DNA of 64,000 nt from an uncultured Helicobacteraceae bacterium (GTDB taxonomy: Bacteria; Campylobacterota; Campylobacteria; Campylobacterales; Helicobacteraceae): positions 1-64,000 of the forward strand of contig CAKUOH010000005.1 in the NCBI GenBank assembly GCA_934668765.1, read 5' to 3'. The translations under genes were made by a program, and so were the position numbers. How positions within the stretch are numbered: the first letter of the stretch is position 1; each line of letters opens with the position of its first letter. A model generated the notes under the pieces. It did not search any database. It was not told the DNA's origin and saw only the letters and a list, made by a program, of their open reading frames with translations. Shown one piece after another: positions 61,492 to 64,000 of this stretch.

Positions 61492-62724
61492 ATGAAAATT
61501 TTAAAGATTATGGCAATTTTGGGAGCAATTTTGTGCGCTTTAAATGCAGCGGTTGGCGGTGGCGCGAATGTTTTTTCAAATATTCCACCAGCAAAGATTG
61601 AGATTATCAACCTAAATCCTGAATCCTGCTCCAAATCCTGCCTAAAAGATTTAGCAAAGAAAAAAAAGATTTTTTCATTTATGGCGCGATTTGATAAAAA
61701 GATTGATGATGAGGATTTGCAAAATGTAATGGTTGCTTTTAGCAAAAAAATCGGCATTTATTACAAGGTGCGTTTTGATTTGTTAGAGGATAAACTTGAA
61801 GTCGCATTGCTTATGCCTAAAAAAACCATTGGCAAATACTCTACAACCACGATTGACACGATATTAGCATATCTTGCATTCCGCGATATTGATTTTAGAT
61901 TCAAGGTTTTTGATAGCATCGATGAAAACCCTGCAAATCTTGCCAAAGCACTTGATTTGCTTACCCGCGAGAAGTTTAACTTTGTCATTGCTGTTTTATC
62001 AAAGGAGGAAAGTTTAGATGTTTTGCAAAATCTAAATCTCCCCACTTATATTCCCACGCTTAAAAAGCCGACAAATTGGAGTGGCAAAGATAATATCATC
62101 TTTGGCGGAATCGACTATGATGCCCAAATTGCGCTACTTTTAAAGGAGGCAAACAAAAACACATTACTTGCATATAATGATGATTCGGCTCTTGGTGCAA
62201 TGATTGGCAAATCACTAGAGGCGCAAGTAGCACAAAATGGCAAGTTTAACTTTATACAAGAAATCGTTACAAACAAAGACGCGGCAAATTTTAGCGCGAA
62301 TCTATCCAAAAGACGCACAAGTATCGCAAATGGCAATGTTTTTTTAAACACGCGAATCATTATTTCCGGCTTACTTTTAAGCCAAATTGGGCTTTTAAGG
62401 CAAATGCCTAGCAAGATTTTCTCAACGCAGGTAAATTACAATCCTGCGATTTTATCGCTTTTGCGTGGCATAAATACGCGCAATTTAGTGATTGCAAATT
62501 CGATTGGCAGGGCAGATTCAAGGCTTATAGAATATGGCAGTTTGTTATCCGCTGATATGAAATATGATTGGGTGAATTACTCCACTGCGCTTGGCGTGGA
62601 TTTGTTTTTAAATAAAATGAAAGATGACATTAGGCGATATTTTAGCGAGGATTTAGAAGACGCGCATATTGCTTATAAAACGCAACTTTATGGTATAAAT
62701 AATGGCGCGTTTGTGCGATATTAG
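61492..62724 (+). CDS. Hypothetical periplasmic protein with binding-protein-like fold
   Basis: The product (about 410 residues from the ATG at 61492) has a signal peptide (MKILKIMAILGAILCALNA). The rest alternates helices and strands: NFVIAVLSKEESLDVLQNL, IIFGGIDYDAQIALLLKEA and NTLLAYNDDSALGAMIGKSL recall type I periplasmic-binding or LpoA-like folds. The frame is open from 61426; ATGs at 61489 and 61492 follow GGGG, and I choose 61492 for spacing. In H. pylori an uncharacterised gene also precedes nth. The ligand or partner is unknown. Confidence 0.65.
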   Translation: MKILKIMAILGAILCALNAAVGGGANVFSNIPPAKIEIINLNPESCSKSCLKDLAKKKKIFSFMARFDKKIDDEDLQNVMVAFSKKIGIYYKVRFDLLEDKLEVALLMPKKTIGKYSTTTIDTILAYLAFRDIDFRFKVFDSIDENPANLAKALDLLTREKFNFVIAVLSKEESLDVLQNLNLPTYIPTLKKPTNWSGKDNIIFGGIDYDAQIALLLKEANKNTLLAYNDDSALGAMIGKSLEAQVAQNGKFNFIQEIVTNKDAANFSANLSKRRTSIANGNVFLNTRIIISGLLLSQIGLLRQMPSKIFSTQVNYNPAILSLLRGINTRNLVIANSIGRADSRLIEYGSLLSADMKYDWVNYSTALGVDLFLNKMKDDIRRYFSEDLEDAHIAYKTQLYGINNGAFVRY

Positions 62725-62751
62725 CAAAAATTTGGATTTGCGTGATAGAGC

Positions 62752-63438
62752 GTGAAAAAAAGAGAGCGAGAAATTGAAAAGGCGTTTTTAGCGCAATATA
62801 AAGGCGCGAAAACGGAGCTAGTCTTTAAAAATCTCTATGAGCTAACCATTTGCGTGATTTTATCAGCGCAATGCACCGATAAGCGCGTAAATATCGTAAC
62901 TCCCGCACTTTTTGCAAAATATCCTAGCGTTGAATCTCTTGCAAATGCCGATATTTCGCAAGTCAAAGAGCTAATCAAATCCATCTCATTTTTTAACAAC
63001 AAAGCAAAAAATATCATCGCAATGGCACAAGGCGTAATGGAGCGATTTGGTGGCGAAATCCCGCTAAATGCAGAGGATTTAAAATCATTATCAGGCATAG
63101 GACAGAAAACCGCAAATGTCATTTTGCTAGAATTTAATGGTGCGAATCTTATGGCTGTCGATACGCATGTATTTCGCGTTTCGCACCGCTTGGGATTAAG
63201 TAAGGCAAAGAGCGCGGAAGCAACCGAGAGAGATTTAAATAAAATTTTCTTGCGCAATCGTGGCAATCTCCACCAAGCATTCGTGCTTTTTGGACGATAT
63301 ATTTGCAAAGCATTAAAGCCAGAGTGCGGACAATGCTTTGTAACTAATTTTTGCGAATTTAAAAAGCAAAAAGGCAAAAAAGACGCACTAGTCAAAAAGC
63401 GCGAATCCCAAAAAGACAAAAAAGCCTTAAAAAGTTGA
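62752..63438 (+). CDS. nth: Endonuclease III
   Basis: The 228-residue DNA glycosylase/AP lyase removes oxidised pyrimidines. The helix-hairpin-helix LSGIGQKTANVIL (about 113-125) holds the catalytic Lys, the Asp follows in VDTHVFRVSHRLGL (about 137-150), and the 4Fe-4S cluster cysteines are in CKALKPECGQCFVTNFC (about 184-200, C-x6-C-x2-C-x5-C). Start is GTG at 62752. The last ~20 residues are a Lys-rich tail. It precedes the cheX-like gene and fliN. Confidence 0.95.
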   Translation: MKKREREIEKAFLAQYKGAKTELVFKNLYELTICVILSAQCTDKRVNIVTPALFAKYPSVESLANADISQVKELIKSISFFNNKAKNIIAMAQGVMERFGGEIPLNAEDLKSLSGIGQKTANVILLEFNGANLMAVDTHVFRVSHRLGLSKAKSAEATERDLNKIFLRNRGNLHQAFVLFGRYICKALKPECGQCFVTNFCEFKKQKGKKDALVKKRESQKDKKALKS

Positions 63439-63448
63439 GTTTTAATGC

Positions 63449-63454
63449 TATAAT
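63449..63454 (+). promoter_or_regulatory. Promoter -10 box of the cheX-like gene and fliN
   Basis: TGCTATAATACG is an extended -10 box lying 52 bases before the ATG at 63506 and 11 bases after the nth stop. It probably drives the last two genes of the window. Confidence 0.55.
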
Positions 63455-63505
63455 ACGATTTTGATTTTTTGTGGATTTTGAAGTAAAATTTAGGGAGCAA
63501 GTTTA

Positions 63506-63898
63506 ATGAATATACTGCAAAATGCGTTAATTTGTGCTATCAAAGAATCGATGGGTTTTGATTTGATGCAGGATAGAGAACCACCAAAAAGCGCGTTTAG
63601 CTCTAAAATCACGCTTGAAGACAAGCATTTTATCATTTCGATGAATAAGCCACTGCTTGTGCGATTTGCAAAGGATTTTTTAGATTCGCCAAATCCTAGC
63701 AATGACACGCTAATTGACATTGCCAAAGAACTAGCAAATCTCATTTTAGGCAAGGCAAAGGTGCTATTTGAGGATAGTGGCAAGATTTTAAAACTAGGAA
63801 TCCCCGAATTTATCGGCTGGGAATATATCTCAAACTATGAGAACGCTTTTAGCTATAAATTTGATGATATGAAAATTTGCATTTATGAGATGAAATAA
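63506..63898 (+). CDS. CheX/CheC-like protein next to fliN
   Basis: The 130-residue protein has the CheX-like segment IDIAKELANLILGKAKVLFED (shown here as DIAKELANLILGKAK, about 72-86) followed by LKLGIPEFIG (about 94-103), the pattern of the CheC/CheX/FliY phosphatase family (E-x2-N). The N-terminal part (MNILQNALICAIKESMGFDL) also fits that fold. Members remove phosphate from CheY or act in the C-ring. Start ATG follows GGGAGC. Its stop overlaps the next ATG by one base, so the two genes are coupled. Confidence 0.65.
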   Translation: MNILQNALICAIKESMGFDLMQDREPPKSAFSSKITLEDKHFIISMNKPLLVRFAKDFLDSPNPSNDTLIDIAKELANLILGKAKVLFEDSGKILKLGIPEFIGWEYISNYENAFSYKFDDMKICIYEMK

Positions 63899-64000
63899 TG
63901 GCAGAAAATGACAATATTAGCAATATATTAGATGATAGATTAGTCCATAATGAAAAGGATATTGAGTTAGCAAACTATCTCCAAGAGATGATGGATAGCT
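63898..64000 (+). CDS. fliN: Flagellar motor switch protein FliN, N-terminal start (partial)
   Basis: The ATG at 63898 overlaps the previous stop (TAATG) and opens a frame of 34 residues that runs off the window (MAENDNISNILDDRLVHNEK...). The visible part is acidic and has no diagnostic motif. The call is by position: nth is followed by fliN in H. pylori, and the CheX-like gene just before is a likely partner. The SpoA domain would lie outside the window. Confidence 0.5.
   Translation, partial: MAENDNISNILDDRLVHNEKDIELANYLQEMMDS

Overview
The window is AT-rich chromosomal DNA from a member of Campylobacterota, almost certainly a Helicobacter. Gene order matches runs known from H. pylori: aroQ-pepQ-folK-flhF-flhG-(small membrane protein)-fliA-fliM-fliY; corA next to pgk; pyrF-panC; flhA followed by a DHH phosphoesterase gene; fliQ-murB; hydABCDE; secG-frr-pyrE-RDD protein; nth next to fliN. 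Features less typical of H. pylori (an NnrS protein, a GGDEF/EAL protein, a CheX-like protein, a KefB-type antiporter and large palindromic repeats) point to another, perhaps enterohepatic, species; that is inference.

Layout. 1-126: end of a lactate permease gene. 171-5759 (minus): a five-gene operon for a TonB-dependent outer-membrane receptor, a Tat-exported binding protein, an ABC permease and ATPase, and an NnrS membrane protein. It is preceded by a perfect TTAAC-N4-GTTAA box placed like a class II activator site. 5988-13529 (plus): aroQ, pepQ, folK and early flagellar regulation and switch genes. 13560-19487 (minus): corA, pgk, a porin-like protein, panC, pyrF, fldA. 19672-31760 (plus): nhaA, an outer-membrane protein, flhA, a DHH phosphoesterase, purN, two cation transporters, a SixA-like phosphatase and PPK2. 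32068-36525 (minus): mqo, a ZnuC-like ATPase, a ZnuA-like binding protein and ribB. 36665-38141 (plus): tRNA-Gln, initiator tRNA-fMet, fliQ, murB. 38179-48363: two outer-membrane genes (one a TonB receptor), DAHP synthase, a lone histidine kinase, a Pit phosphate transporter, a UPF0323 lipoprotein and a HIT protein. 48600-56226 (plus): the uptake [NiFe] hydrogenase operon hydABCDE followed without a gap by a GGDEF/EAL protein. 56306-64000: secG, frr, pyrE, RDD protein, der (minus), hypothetical genes, nth, a CheX-like gene and the start of fliN.

Three things stand out. First, the receptor/ABC/NnrS operon carries an NssR-type nitrosative-stress operator, which suggests a nitric-oxide-responsive uptake system of unknown (possibly metal) substrate. 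Second, there are two families of palindromic repeats. One is a ~125 bp element with conserved ends and a stem whose sequence changes while pairing is kept; it occurs between genes and twice in frame inside der, with a diverged relative inside the znuA-like gene. The other is a REP-like element between genes, also in frame inside hydE and the ZnuC-like gene. This resembles the in-gene palindromic elements known from Rickettsia. Third, three G/C tracts of 9-10 bases lie inside two TonB receptor genes and a lipoprotein gene, so all three are probably phase variable. The words GATTC and GAATC also look strongly over-used and create Asp/Ser-rich low-complexity tails and inserts in many proteins.

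No CRISPR array, prophage, insertion sequence or rRNA operon was seen. All calls were made by reading the sequence; no database search was run.
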